Shown: piece after piece, positions 41,136 to 48,700 of the stretch
Numbering within the stretch: the first letter of the stretch is position 1
How the letters are laid out: each line of letters opens with the position of its first letter
NCBI RefSeq assembly: GCF_029478665.1
Contig: NZ_JARPQB010000002.1
Span: forward strand, 1 to 64,000
Source: Pseudomonas entomophila
GTDB taxonomy: Bacteria; Pseudomonadota; Gammaproteobacteria; Pseudomonadales; Pseudomonadaceae
Direction: 5' to 3'
DNA length: 64,000 bases
Made by a program: the position numbers and the translations under genes
Notes under the pieces: generated by a model
Told to the model about the DNA's origin: nothing
Database searches by the model: none
What the model saw: the letters and a program-made list of their open reading frames with translations, nothing else

Positions 41136-42164
41136 TTACTTCAAGAGTTCCCGGCGCACGATTTCTGCACCTGCACTCAACGCACTGAGCTTGCCGCGTG
41201 CCACTGCGCGCGGCAACGGTGCCATGCCGCAGTTGGTGCACGGGTAGAGCTTGTCGGCCTCCACGAATTGAAGGGCCTTGCGCAGGGTATTGGCCACCTC
41301 CTCCGGGGTTTCGATGGCATGGTTGGCCACGTCGATGGCACCGACCATCACTTTCTTGCCGCGGATCAGTTCGATCAGCTCCATGGGGACGTGGGAGTTG
41401 TGACACTCCAGCGAAACGATGTCGATCTTGGATTTCTGCAGTTTGGGGAACGCTTCCTCATACTGGCGCCACTCCGAACCCAGGGTCTTTTTCCAGTCAG
41501 TATTGGCCTTGATGCCATAGCCGTAGCAGATGTGCACCGCCGTTTCGCACTTGAGGCCTTCGATGGCCCGCTCCAAGGTGGCCACTCCCCAGTCGTTCAC
41601 CTCGTCGAAGAACACGTTGAAGGCCGGCTCGTCGAACTGGATGATGTCGACACCGGCAGCCTCAAGCTCCCTGGCTTCCTCGTTGAGAATCCTGGCGAAT
41701 TCCCAGGCCAGCTTTTCGCGGCTCTTGTAGTGGCTGTCGTACAGGGTATCGATCATGGTCATGGGGCCTGGCAGCGCCCATTTGATCGGTTGCGTGGTCT
41801 GCTGACGCAGGAACTTGGCATCCTCGACAAATACAGGTTTCTGGCGAGCTACCGCACCCACGACCGTCGGCACGCTGGCATCGTAGCGGTCGCGAATCCG
41901 CACGGTTTCGCGCTTTTCAAAATCCACGCCACTCAGGTGTTCGATGAAGGTCGTCACAAAATGCTGACGGGTCTGCTCACCGTCACTGACGATATCGATA
42001 CCGGCGACTTGTTGTTCGTGCAACGACAGGCGCAACGCATCCTGCTTGCCCTCGAGCAACGCCTCATCTTGCAGTTTCCAGGGCGACCAGAGGGTCTCCG
42101 GCTGTGCCAGCCAGGACGGTTTGGGCAGGCTGCCGGCAGTCGAAGTAGGGAGTAGTTTTTTCAT
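41136..42164 (-). CDS. mesD: Folate-independent methionine synthase MesD
   Basis: The protein has 342 residues, equivalent only to the catalytic C-terminal half of MetE. The zinc ligands are visible as H211 and C213 (HICYGYG), E253 (SLEC) and C312 (TNCG). Absence of the MetE N-terminal folate-binding half and the adjacent DUF1852 gene identify the MesD family, which methylates homocysteine without methyl-folate and needs MesX and oxygen. The ATG at 42164 was chosen because it gives MKKLLPTSTAGSLPKP, typical of the family. It lies 27 bases behind mesX. Confidence 0.88.
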   Translation of the reverse strand: MKKLLPTSTAGSLPKPSWLAQPETLWSPWKLQDEALLEGKQDALRLSLHEQQVAGIDIVSDGEQTRQHFVTTFIEHLSGVDFEKRETVRIRDRYDASVPTVVGAVARQKPVFVEDAKFLRQQTTQPIKWALPGPMTMIDTLYDSHYKSREKLAWEFARILNEEARELEAAGVDIIQFDEPAFNVFFDEVNDWGVATLERAIEGLKCETAVHICYGYGIKANTDWKKTLGSEWRQYEEAFPKLQKSKIDIVSLECHNSHVPMELIELIRGKKVMVGAIDVANHAIETPEEVANTLRKALQFVEADKLYPCTNCGMAPLPRAVARGKLSALSAGAEIVRRELLK

Positions 42165-42191
42165 AACGCAAGGCCTTGTGTATTCGATCAA

Positions 42192-43175
42192 TCAAACTGC
42201 GTAATTAGCCGACCACTGTTCAAGCACAGTCTGGTAGGGTTTGATGAACTGTTCTTCTGCATACTTTCCTTGTTCGAACGCCAGCCGGCTGCGTTCTTCT
42301 CGATCGTAGACAATTCGCGTCAACGAGTAGTCCTGGTGCTTCAGGCTTGGCTGATAGGACTTGCCGGCTGCGGAGTTCGCATTGTAGATCTCGGGCCGGT
42401 AAATCTTCTGGAAGGTGTCCATCGTGCTGATGGTGCTGATCAGCTCAAGGTTGGTGTAATCGCCCAGCAAGTCGCCAGCAAAGTAGAAGGCCAATGGCGC
42501 GACACTGTTCGATGGCATGAAATAGCGCACCTTCAGGCCCATCTTGGCGAAGTACTCATCGGTCAGCGAGTATTCATCCTGCTGGTATTCATAACCCAGG
42601 ACCGGGTGCTGGTTTTCAGTGCGATGGTAGGTTTTGCTGCTCGAAACACTCAGGCAGATGACTGGCGGCTTGCTGAAGTGCGCCTTGAAAGCGCGCGAGT
42701 TCACGAAGCACTTGAACAATTTCCCATGCAGGTCGCCAAATGCTTCCGGCGTGCTGAAGCCCGACTGCCCTTTGTTGTGCTCCAGCAGCAGCACGCTGAA
42801 GTCATAGTCCCGCACGTACGAGGAGAAATTGTTCCCGACAATGCCTTCGATGCGCTCATTGGTCTGGCGATCGACAATGTTGGTTTTCAGGATTTCAATC
42901 AACGGCAGGCTATTGCCCGCCTGCTCACCCGCAATATTCATTTCGACGGAAATGATGTCGAGTTCCACGGAATAACGGTCACCCTTGGGGTTGTCCCAAT
43001 GCGCCAGGGCGTTGAAGCGATTGTCGATCATCGCCAGCGTGTTACGCAGGTTCTGCTGACGGCTCTCGCCCCTGGCCAGGTTGGCAAAGTTGGTGGTGAT
43101 CCGCGTATTGTCTGCAGGGCTATAGTGCTCATCGAAGCAAATGCGCTTGATGGCGAACGTGAAATCTTTACTCAT
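42192..43175 (-). CDS. mesX: MesX (DUF1852), partner of MesD
   Basis: This 327-residue DUF1852 protein opens MSKDFTFAIKRICFDEHYSPADNTRITTNFANLARG and contains the conserved RYFMPSNSVAPLAFYFAGDLLGDYTN segment. It is required with MesD for methionine synthesis in Acinetobacter and related bacteria. The chemistry is unresolved, and MesX may produce or process the methyl donor. It is the first gene of the mesX-mesD-reductase unit. A 13-base TGAG-N5-CTCA site lies 73 bases before its ATG. Confidence 0.88.
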   Translation of the reverse strand: MSKDFTFAIKRICFDEHYSPADNTRITTNFANLARGESRQQNLRNTLAMIDNRFNALAHWDNPKGDRYSVELDIISVEMNIAGEQAGNSLPLIEILKTNIVDRQTNERIEGIVGNNFSSYVRDYDFSVLLLEHNKGQSGFSTPEAFGDLHGKLFKCFVNSRAFKAHFSKPPVICLSVSSSKTYHRTENQHPVLGYEYQQDEYSLTDEYFAKMGLKVRYFMPSNSVAPLAFYFAGDLLGDYTNLELISTISTMDTFQKIYRPEIYNANSAAGKSYQPSLKHQDYSLTRIVYDREERSRLAFEQGKYAEEQFIKPYQTVLEQWSANYAV

Positions 43176-43247
43176 TGTGCTCTGACACCCTTATTGACTC
43201 GGCAAGCGCTGGATTCTCTTTTTCCAACCGCCGCCAACATGCCTGAC

Positions 43248-43260
43248 TGAGTGCTACTCA
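43248..43260. promoter_or_regulatory. MetR-like site upstream of mesX
   Basis: TGAG-TGCTA-CTCA is a perfect dyad of the MetR type (consensus TGAA-N5-TTCA). The same form recurs at 44117-44129 beside metR. Confidence 0.55.
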
Positions 43261-43322
43261 GGCTGTAGCGGAAACTTTTGACCTGCTGAATGACTTCCGC
43301 TGGCTGCTCAACGGGCACAGGC

Positions 43323-43994
43323 TCAGGCGTTTTGTTGTTCATCGTCTTCATCGCCGTAGTACTTCACACCGATACGTATGATGTCCCTGCCCTGGGCCTT
43401 GCGGTGGTGGTTGGTATCTCGCAGCGAGTAGATGCAACCACAGTATTCCTGTTGATAGAAACGCTCACGCTTGCTGATCTCGACCATGCGCGCCGCGCCA
43501 CCTGACTTGCGCCAGTTGTAATCCCAGTAACGGATACCCGGGTATTTGGCCGCCGATCGATGGCCGCAACCATTGATCTGCTGCAAGTCCTTCCAGCGTG
43601 AGATACCCAGCGAGCTGCTGATCACCGAAAAACCATGCTCATGGGCATGGAGGGCGGTCCGTTCGAAGCGCATGTCGAAGCACATCGTGCAACGTTCGCC
43701 ACGCTCCGGCGCCTGCTCCATGCCTTTGGCACGGGCAAACCAGTTCTCGGTGTCATAGTCCGCATCGACGAAGGGCACGTTGTGTTGTTCGGCAAAGCGG
43801 ATGTTCTCGTCCTTGCGCAGCAAGTACTCACGCTCGGGATGGATGTTGGGGTTGTAGAAGAAAATGGTGTAGTCGATGCCCGACGCCGTGATGGCCTCCA
43901 TGACTTCGCCGGAGCACGGCGCGCAGCAGGAATGCAGCAGCAGTCGATCAGCGCCGTTGGGCAGGGTCAGTTGGGGTCGATCAATGATACTCAC
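43323..43994 (-). CDS. queH: Epoxyqueuosine reductase QueH
   Basis: The product is 223 residues of the QueH (DUF208) family, which reduces epoxyqueuosine to queuosine in tRNA. The ligands for the iron-sulphur cluster and adjacent metal are visible: HSCCAPCS (C23, C24, C27), RCTMCFD, and EYCGC. A GTG start at 43994 is proposed because GGAGAAC lies directly before it and homology begins there. The frame continues upstream to 44117 without typical sequence. It is divergent from metR and lies upstream of the mes genes on the same strand. Confidence 0.88.
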   Translation of the reverse strand: MSIIDRPQLTLPNGADRLLLHSCCAPCSGEVMEAITASGIDYTIFFYNPNIHPEREYLLRKDENIRFAEQHNVPFVDADYDTENWFARAKGMEQAPERGERCTMCFDMRFERTALHAHEHGFSVISSSLGISRWKDLQQINGCGHRSAAKYPGIRYWDYNWRKSGGAARMVEISKRERFYQQEYCGCIYSLRDTNHHRKAQGRDIIRIGVKYYGDEDDEQQNA

Positions 43995-44116
43995 GGCTGT
44001 TCTCCGCTCGCGTGAAAGGACCCAATCGACGAAAAACCGAGGTGGTGTACCCGTGCCAAGTGTCTTGCCCTTAACGAAAAACTCAATGAGAGGGATTGTC
44101 AGGGCTCGGTCAGTCA

Positions 44117-44129
44117 TGAGACAAACTCA
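44117..44129. promoter_or_regulatory. MetR-like site upstream of metR
   Basis: TGAG-ACAAA-CTCA is a 13-base dyad 31 bases before the metR ATG, matching the site upstream of mesX. Autoregulation by MetR at such sites is known in enterobacteria. Confidence 0.55.
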
Positions 44130-44159
44130 TTTTTTTTGCATACAACTGTAGTTTTCCTC

Positions 44160-45089
44160 ATGATCGACCTGAGACACCTGCGCACGATCCACGCCCTGCG
44201 CGAAACGGACAGCGTGCATGAAGCCGCCGAACGCCTGCACCTGACGCAGTCGGCGCTGTCGCATCAGCTCCGGGAGCTGGAGGAGCGCATCGGCATGCAA
44301 CTGTTCGTGCGCAAGTCCAAGCCCGTGCGCTTCACCAGCGCTGGGTTCAAGCTCCTGCAGTTGGCCGAACAGGTGCTACCACTGATTCGCACGACCGAGC
44401 GCGACCTGGGTAAACTCGCCAGTGGCAACGCAGGGCGTCTGCACATTGCGATCGAGTGCCACAGCTGTTACCAGTGGCTGATGCCCTCGGTGGATGAGTT
44501 CCGCAGCGCCTGGCCGGAGGTCGAACTGGACCTGGCGTCGGGGTTCGCCTTCGCCCCCTTGCCGGCACTGGAACGGGGGGATCTCGATCTGGTGGTCACC
44601 TCCGACCCTGTAAGCTTGCCGGGGATTACCTACGTGCCACTTTTCGGATACGAGGCGATGCTGGCCGTCGATAACCACCATGCCCTGTGCGATGAGCCCT
44701 TCCTCGAGCCAGCCGACATCGCCAGCGAAACACTGATCACCTACCCTATCGAGCGAAACCGCCTGGATATCTTCACCAAGTTCCTTGATCTAGCCGACAT
44801 CGAGCCGGCGCAGGTGCGCACTTCGGAACTGACGGTGATGATGATGCAACTCGTGGCCAGCGGCCGTGGCGTTTGCTGCCTGCCGAACTGGGCCCTGCAT
44901 GAGTACAGCTCTCGCGGTTACGTGAAGGCCAAGCGGCTGGGGGAAAACGGGCTACAGGCCAAACTCTTCGCGGCAATACGCAGCGACATGCTGGAGGTGC
45001 CTTATGTCAGCGACTTCTTGCTGACCGCCAAGGACACCTCCTTCGCCACCCTGGAAGGCGTCAACACTGTTTCGGGTCTGGGAGTCTGA
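44160..45089 (+). CDS. metR: LysR-type methionine regulator MetR
   Basis: The protein has 309 residues. The DNA-binding part (MIDLRHLRTIHALRETDSVHEAAERLHLTQSALSHQLRELE) and the effector segment AIECHSCYQWLMPSVDEFR closely follow MetR, the homocysteine-responsive activator of methionine synthase genes. Neighbouring mesD/mesX and two TGAG-N5-CTCA sites support this assignment. The ATG at 44160 avoids eight extra residues of the longer frame. Confidence 0.9.
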   Translation: MIDLRHLRTIHALRETDSVHEAAERLHLTQSALSHQLRELEERIGMQLFVRKSKPVRFTSAGFKLLQLAEQVLPLIRTTERDLGKLASGNAGRLHIAIECHSCYQWLMPSVDEFRSAWPEVELDLASGFAFAPLPALERGDLDLVVTSDPVSLPGITYVPLFGYEAMLAVDNHHALCDEPFLEPADIASETLITYPIERNRLDIFTKFLDLADIEPAQVRTSELTVMMMQLVASGRGVCCLPNWALHEYSSRGYVKAKRLGENGLQAKLFAAIRSDMLEVPYVSDFLLTAKDTSFATLEGVNTVSGLGV

Positions 45090-45169
45090 ACCCGATGATT
45101 TCGCATTGGCCCCGTTGCTGAGCTGTTTGGCTTTGCCTTTCAAGGTGTTCGACGTTAGCGTTGCAGCCT

Positions 45170-45211
45170 CTATGAGATCGAGCGCCGCCCGCGCGGCGCT
45201 CGATCTCATAG
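45170..45211. repeat. Symmetric REP hairpin (19-bp perfect arms)
   Basis: The arms 45170-45188 and 45193-45211 are exact complements around CCGC. It is two head-to-head REP left halves without the CGGATGAATCCG part. It contains the stop codon of the LysR gene on the - strand. A type I tail adjoins it (45137-45170). Confidence 0.8.
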
Positions 45212-46150
45212 AAGCTGCCCAGCGCTTGCGCCAGGTGAACGGCCTTCCGCAAACCGCGCAGATCTTGCCCTCGCCAACAACTCGGTAAACACCCTCACCT
45301 TGACCGGCCGAAAGCGCGCCGTCGGAAACACCACATGGATGTCCCCGCGCGGCAACACCCATTGCGGCAACACGTCGATCAACCGACCCGCTTCCAGATC
45401 AGGCGCAGCCACATAGTCAGGCAGGACGGACAACCCCGCCCCCTGAAGGGTCGCCTCACGCACCGCCAACGTCGCATCGAGCGAAACGCTGGATTTCATC
45501 TCCACCTCCACCCGCTCTGATTCACCTCTGGAAAACGCCCACCTGGTCGGCTCCCGCAGCGCCGTGTTCGCCACCAGCGGCAGACCAGCCAGGTCTTCGG
45601 GGCCCTGCAACGCATCCACCTGCGCTCGCCACTGTGGCCCGGCCACCAGCCGCTGCTCGAAATGGCCGATTCGACGCGCTTGCAGATGTTGCTCGGTGAT
45701 CCACCCCACACGAATGGAAAGGTCCAGGTCGTGAGTGCCTAGGTCCAGTGTCTGATCGCTGAAATGCGCCTCGACCTTGCAGTGCGGATAGCGCTGGGAG
45801 AACGCGGTGATCGCCGGGACCACGACGCCGATGCCGTAGTCGAAGGGCGCGGTCAGGCGCAGTGTTCCCGTTGGCTCGGTGGCCGATTCCGACAGTTCCT
45901 CAAAGGCTTCTTCGGCCTCCTTGAGGATCGAGGCGCAGCGGTAGTAGAACGACTGCCCCGCCTCGGTGGTGCGGACGCGCCGTGTGCTGCGCACCAGCAG
46001 CGTGGTGCGGAACTCTTGCTCCAGGCGGGCAACCTGCTGGCTGACCACCGCCTTGGTGATACCGAGCCGCTCGGCGGCCGCGGTAAAAGAGCCGGTCTCT
46101 ACGACGGCGGTAAAGTAGGCAAGCCGATTGAGGTTGGAAGTGCCCGTCAT
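45206..46150 (-). CDS. LysR-type transcriptional regulator
   Basis: The protein has 314 residues with helix-turn-helix LNRLAYFTAVVETGSFTAAAERLGITKAVVSQQVARLE and an effector domain of the CrgA-like subgroup (APFDYGIGVVVPAITAFSQRYP). The TGA stop falls inside a REP palindrome. Its upstream region (46163-46218) is a 56-base imperfect direct repeat of the region upstream of the DsbA-family gene at 53 kb, suggesting that this LysR once was, or still is, that gene's regulator. Confidence 0.87.
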   Translation of the reverse strand: MTGTSNLNRLAYFTAVVETGSFTAAAERLGITKAVVSQQVARLEQEFRTTLLVRSTRRVRTTEAGQSFYYRCASILKEAEEAFEELSESATEPTGTLRLTAPFDYGIGVVVPAITAFSQRYPHCKVEAHFSDQTLDLGTHDLDLSIRVGWITEQHLQARRIGHFEQRLVAGPQWRAQVDALQGPEDLAGLPLVANTALREPTRWAFSRGESERVEVEMKSSVSLDATLAVREATLQGAGLSVLPDYVAAPDLEAGRLIDVLPQWVLPRGDIHVVFPTARFRPVKVRVFTELLARARSARFAEGRSPGASAGQLL

Positions 46151-46162
46151 CGTGATCTCTGG

Positions 46163-46218
46163 TTGTATGTCGTGAACACACAATACGTGGGTTTTGTATG
46201 CAGTTAAACATCAATGCA
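46163..46218. repeat. 56-bp direct repeat, copy 1 (upstream of LysR)
   Basis: It matches 52945-53000 at 44 of 56 positions with no gaps, including TTTGTATGCA and TTAAACATCAAT blocks. It may be a shared LysR operator/promoter or the duplicated edge of an insertion. Confidence 0.7.
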
Positions 46219-46422
46219 GGGACACTGGGGCCCGCCGTACAGGCCATGTGCGCCAGATACTCAACCGCCATCATGTACTGCTGGTTTTCATGCGTTAAAC
46301 GTTTGCCAAGCGGCTGTTGAAGCAGCTGGTCAGAAAGTCTGCAAGTCTTTGCATAAGGCAGGACCGCGCTCGAGTCACTACTAAACACAGACCTTCCTGT
46401 GTTTGATTCGAGGAAAGCGATC

Positions 46423-46719
46423 ATGGCTAACAATCCAGGCAAGGGTGGCGATCAAGGCGGCAGTGCCAACGTAGACCAGACCGGTCAACAAGGGGGCCAT
46501 GGATCGGCGGGTGGCATGCCCGATACACAAAAGGGCGGTCAAGCGTCCGGGCAGCGACCCGAAGACAAGATGAACAAGCAGTGGTCGCAGTCTCAAGACA
46601 CCGGGCGTCAAGGCGGTCGGCCCGAAGAGCGTCCTGGCGACAAGGAAAAGCAATCTGACCCTGGACGCACGGGCGGACAACCGCTCGATGAAGACCAGGG
46701 CATGGATAAAGAACGCTGA
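46423..46719 (+). CDS. Small Gly/Gln-rich stress protein (KGG-like)
   Basis: This 98-residue, highly hydrophilic, probably disordered protein is rich in Gly, Gln, Asp and Arg (KGGDQGGSANVDQTGQQGG, QKGGQASGQRPED). It resembles KGG-repeat general stress proteins such as YciG. GAGGAAAG precedes the ATG. A hairpin (46734-46761) follows. It opens the stress/repair block. Confidence 0.6.
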   Translation: MANNPGKGGDQGGSANVDQTGQQGGHGSAGGMPDTQKGGQASGQRPEDKMNKQWSQSQDTGRQGGRPEERPGDKEKQSDPGRTGGQPLDEDQGMDKER

Positions 46720-46733
46720 TATCAAGGGCTTGT

Positions 46734-46761
46734 CACCAGGGCGGCAGCGTTCGCCCTGGTG
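46734..46761. terminator. Hairpin CACCAGGGCG-8-CGCCCTGGTG
   Basis: A perfect 10-bp stem 15 bases after the KGG-like gene is a likely terminator, though no clear T-run follows. Confidence 0.55.
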
Positions 46762-46825
46762 CCCGTGTCCCTACCGCCAATACGTGACTTCAGCGTTTGG
46801 ACTGGCCGTGTGATGAGGTGACGCC

Positions 46826-47368
46826 ATGAATGCCATCGACTTACTGACTCAAGACCACACGCGGGTGAAGAAGCTGCTGGAAGCGCTGCCGAGCACCACC
46901 GAGCGAGCGGTGAAAAAGCGTGCCGAATTACTGCGCAGGGTCGGGTTCATGCTGTGTATGGCACTGCTGGGCACCTTGGCCAGCGGGCAGGTGCTGGCCG
47001 AAGGCTGCGACGTGGTCACCCGCTCATCCAGCGAGGCAATCAAACCGGTGCAGCACCACACCTGCTACAGCTACGGCAACATGCCCGCCGAAGCGATCGC
47101 CTGGTCGTGCAGCAACGAAAGCAAGGAGATGCTCAACAGCCAGAAGCGCCGGGTCGAGCGTTGCGCCGACGGCGGCGTCGGCAGCTGCATCGCGCCGCTG
47201 ACCCAGGAGACCCTGGCCAACCCCGATGCCGCAGGGCGTGACGAGCCCTCCACCCGCCCAGCCTTGCCCAAGGATGCGCGGATCATCACCTATTACTACG
47301 ACACCCCCAGCCTGGGCCAGGCGCGCAGCGATTGCGAACGCAACAACGGTGTCTGGCAAACCCACTGA
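46826..47368 (+). CDS. Chimera: hemerythrin N-terminus joined to a secreted protein
   Basis: The 180-codon frame starts with MNAIDLLTQDHTRVKKLLEA and continues to about residue 37 as the first helix of an HHE hemerythrin. It then switches without a stop to a signal peptide (RRVGFMLCMALLGTLASGQVLA) and a secreted Cys-containing protein (six cysteines in the mature part). The rest of the hemerythrin, including its later iron ligands, is missing. An in-frame deletion between two neighbouring genes is the simplest explanation. The secreted part could still be made from the internal ATG at 46949 (139 residues), which has a weak site. The full chimera may not be exported properly. Confidence 0.7.
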   Translation: MNAIDLLTQDHTRVKKLLEALPSTTERAVKKRAELLRRVGFMLCMALLGTLASGQVLAEGCDVVTRSSSEAIKPVQHHTCYSYGNMPAEAIAWSCSNESKEMLNSQKRRVERCADGGVGSCIAPLTQETLANPDAAGRDEPSTRPALPKDARIITYYYDTPSLGQARSDCERNNGVWQTH

Positions 47369-47385
47369 CGCAGAGGTCATCCACC

Positions 47386-47763
47386 ATGCCACGCGCAGAC
47401 AAAGACAAGTACACCGACAAGCAGAAACGCAAGGCCGAGCACATCGAACAGAGCTACGAGGACAAGGGCGTATCCAAGGACGAGGCGCAAGCCCGCGCCT
47501 GGGCCACCGTCAACAAGCAGTCCGGTGGCGGTGAGCGCAAAGGCGGTTCCGGGCAGAAGAAAAGCCCGGCGGCGAAAGCCGAGGCGCGGCGGTCCTCGGC
47601 CCGGCGCGCAGTGGCGACGAAGCATGGCGTGCCCCGTTCCGGACAGCGGCTGGAGGACATGACCAAGGCTGAATTGATGGACCGCGCGCGCAAGCGGCAC
47701 ATCGCCGGGCGCTCGACCATGCGTAAAGCGGAATTGATCAAGGCGTTGAGCAGCAAGGGATGA
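47386..47763 (+). CDS. Small basic protein with Rho-N/SAP-like C-terminus
   Basis: The product is 125 residues. The N-terminal part (DKQKRKAEHIEQSYEDKGVSKDEAQARAWATVNKQSGGG) is a helical motif often annotated 'plasmid stabilization protein'. The C-terminal 40 (LEDMTKAELMDRARKRHIAGRSTMRKAELIKAL) are a Rho-N/SAP-like helix-extended-helix that may bind nucleic acid. The middle is Lys/Ala-rich. It lies 17 bases behind the chimeric gene. Confidence 0.7.
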   Translation: MPRADKDKYTDKQKRKAEHIEQSYEDKGVSKDEAQARAWATVNKQSGGGERKGGSGQKKSPAAKAEARRSSARRAVATKHGVPRSGQRLEDMTKAELMDRARKRHIAGRSTMRKAELIKALSSKG

Positions 47764-47854
47764 AGTTGACAGCAAAAGAGGCATGACGGGCGAGTCACGG
47801 CTTGATCTCGACGATACGCCGGCTCTCCCGTCTCACATCCTCGAATACCTGGCC

Positions 47855-48085
47855 TCATGGCGAAATTGGATCACTCGCCGGGAACGTTTCATCCAGCGCA
47901 TTATCGACAGCGCTCTCCTTCGGCTGGGTCAGCTCACCACACTTGCAGTCGGCCATGCGACAGGGTTCCCCGTCGCGATGGCCCTTGGCACAGGCTTCGC
48001 AGCAATAGGCCTTGCCGTCCTGGACCACGGCATTGGCATCCACGGTGCAGGAACAATGGTTGCAGGAACAGCGTTGCTCGTTCAT
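47855..48085 (-). CDS. bmtA: Bacterial metallothionein
   Basis: This 76-residue protein has ten cysteines in the bacterial metallothionein order (C6-x-C8-x2-C11-x-C13, C28-C29-x2-C32, C42-x4-C47-x-C49) with H10 and H36. It is a four-metal cluster protein binding zinc or cadmium. The extra acidic C-terminal tail of 26 residues (after C49) is seen in pseudomonad forms. Its ATG overlaps the stop of the upstream gene (TGATG), so translation is coupled. It lies between a small basic protein and the NHEJ genes. Confidence 0.93.
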   Translation of the reverse strand: MNEQRCSCNHCSCTVDANAVVQDGKAYCCEACAKGHRDGEPCRMADCKCGELTQPKESAVDNALDETFPASDPISP

Positions 48086-48546
48086 CACGGTTCTCTCCCG
48101 TCGTCTTCAGCGGCCACGTCGTCGGCCCATGGCTCGCCGTCCAACGGCGCCGAGCGGGCCAGCTCGGCCTCGTCCAGGCCGATGCCGCCACCGATTTCAT
48201 GGGCTTGCACCTGGCGCAGAGTCTGGTCGGCAGGCCCGCTGCCTGTACCAGGCTCATGTGGGTCGCGAGCGCCGGTTTCATCAAACAGCGTGTCAGGGCT
48301 CAGGTCATCGAGGGTCACATTGTCCTCGTGCAGGCTGTCGCTCAGGGCCTCGCCGCCGGTCATGCCGCTTTCGGCGACACGCCGGGGCGGGTAGTCCTGG
48401 GCGAGCTCGCGCGCTGGACGTTCGTCGCCGATACGGCCTTGGCGCTCATCGCGGCGCTCGCTGAAATCCAGCTCGTGGACGCTGCCCATGCGGTCCTCGG
48501 TGTCGTCGATCTCGACCTGCGGTCTTGGGTCATCGGGTCTAGGCAT
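48085..48546 (-). CDS. Acidic protein of unknown function coupled to metallothionein
   Basis: This 153-residue, strongly acidic and probably disordered protein is rich in Asp, Glu, Pro and Arg (PRPDDPRPQVEIDDTEDRMGS, TLDDLSPDTLFDETGARDPHEPGTGSGPADQ). It has no membrane segment or catalytic motif. I do not recognise a characterised family. Its stop overlaps the metallothionein start by one base, so the two are one translational unit, probably stress-induced. Confidence 0.65.
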   Translation of the reverse strand: MPRPDDPRPQVEIDDTEDRMGSVHELDFSERRDERQGRIGDERPARELAQDYPPRRVAESGMTGGEALSDSLHEDNVTLDDLSPDTLFDETGARDPHEPGTGSGPADQTLRQVQAHEIGGGIGLDEAELARSAPLDGEPWADDVAAEDDGREP

Positions 48547-48700
48547 GAACGTTCTCCGTCAGTGGGCTTCACACGGTCGACTGCCGCCACGAAGAAATGA
48601 TTCAGAGTTTCTTCAAAAGCACCCTCCCGCGCTTTTTTGAACTCCACGCCGCGCCGCCACCTCCCAATCTTGAGACCCGCCAAACCTCCCGGAGCCCGCC

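Noticed and set aside
36960..44160. SAM or other riboswitch ahead of the methionine genes
   Set aside because: No conserved riboswitch helices are visible; the 147-base leader of mesX is short and better explained by the MetR-like dyad.
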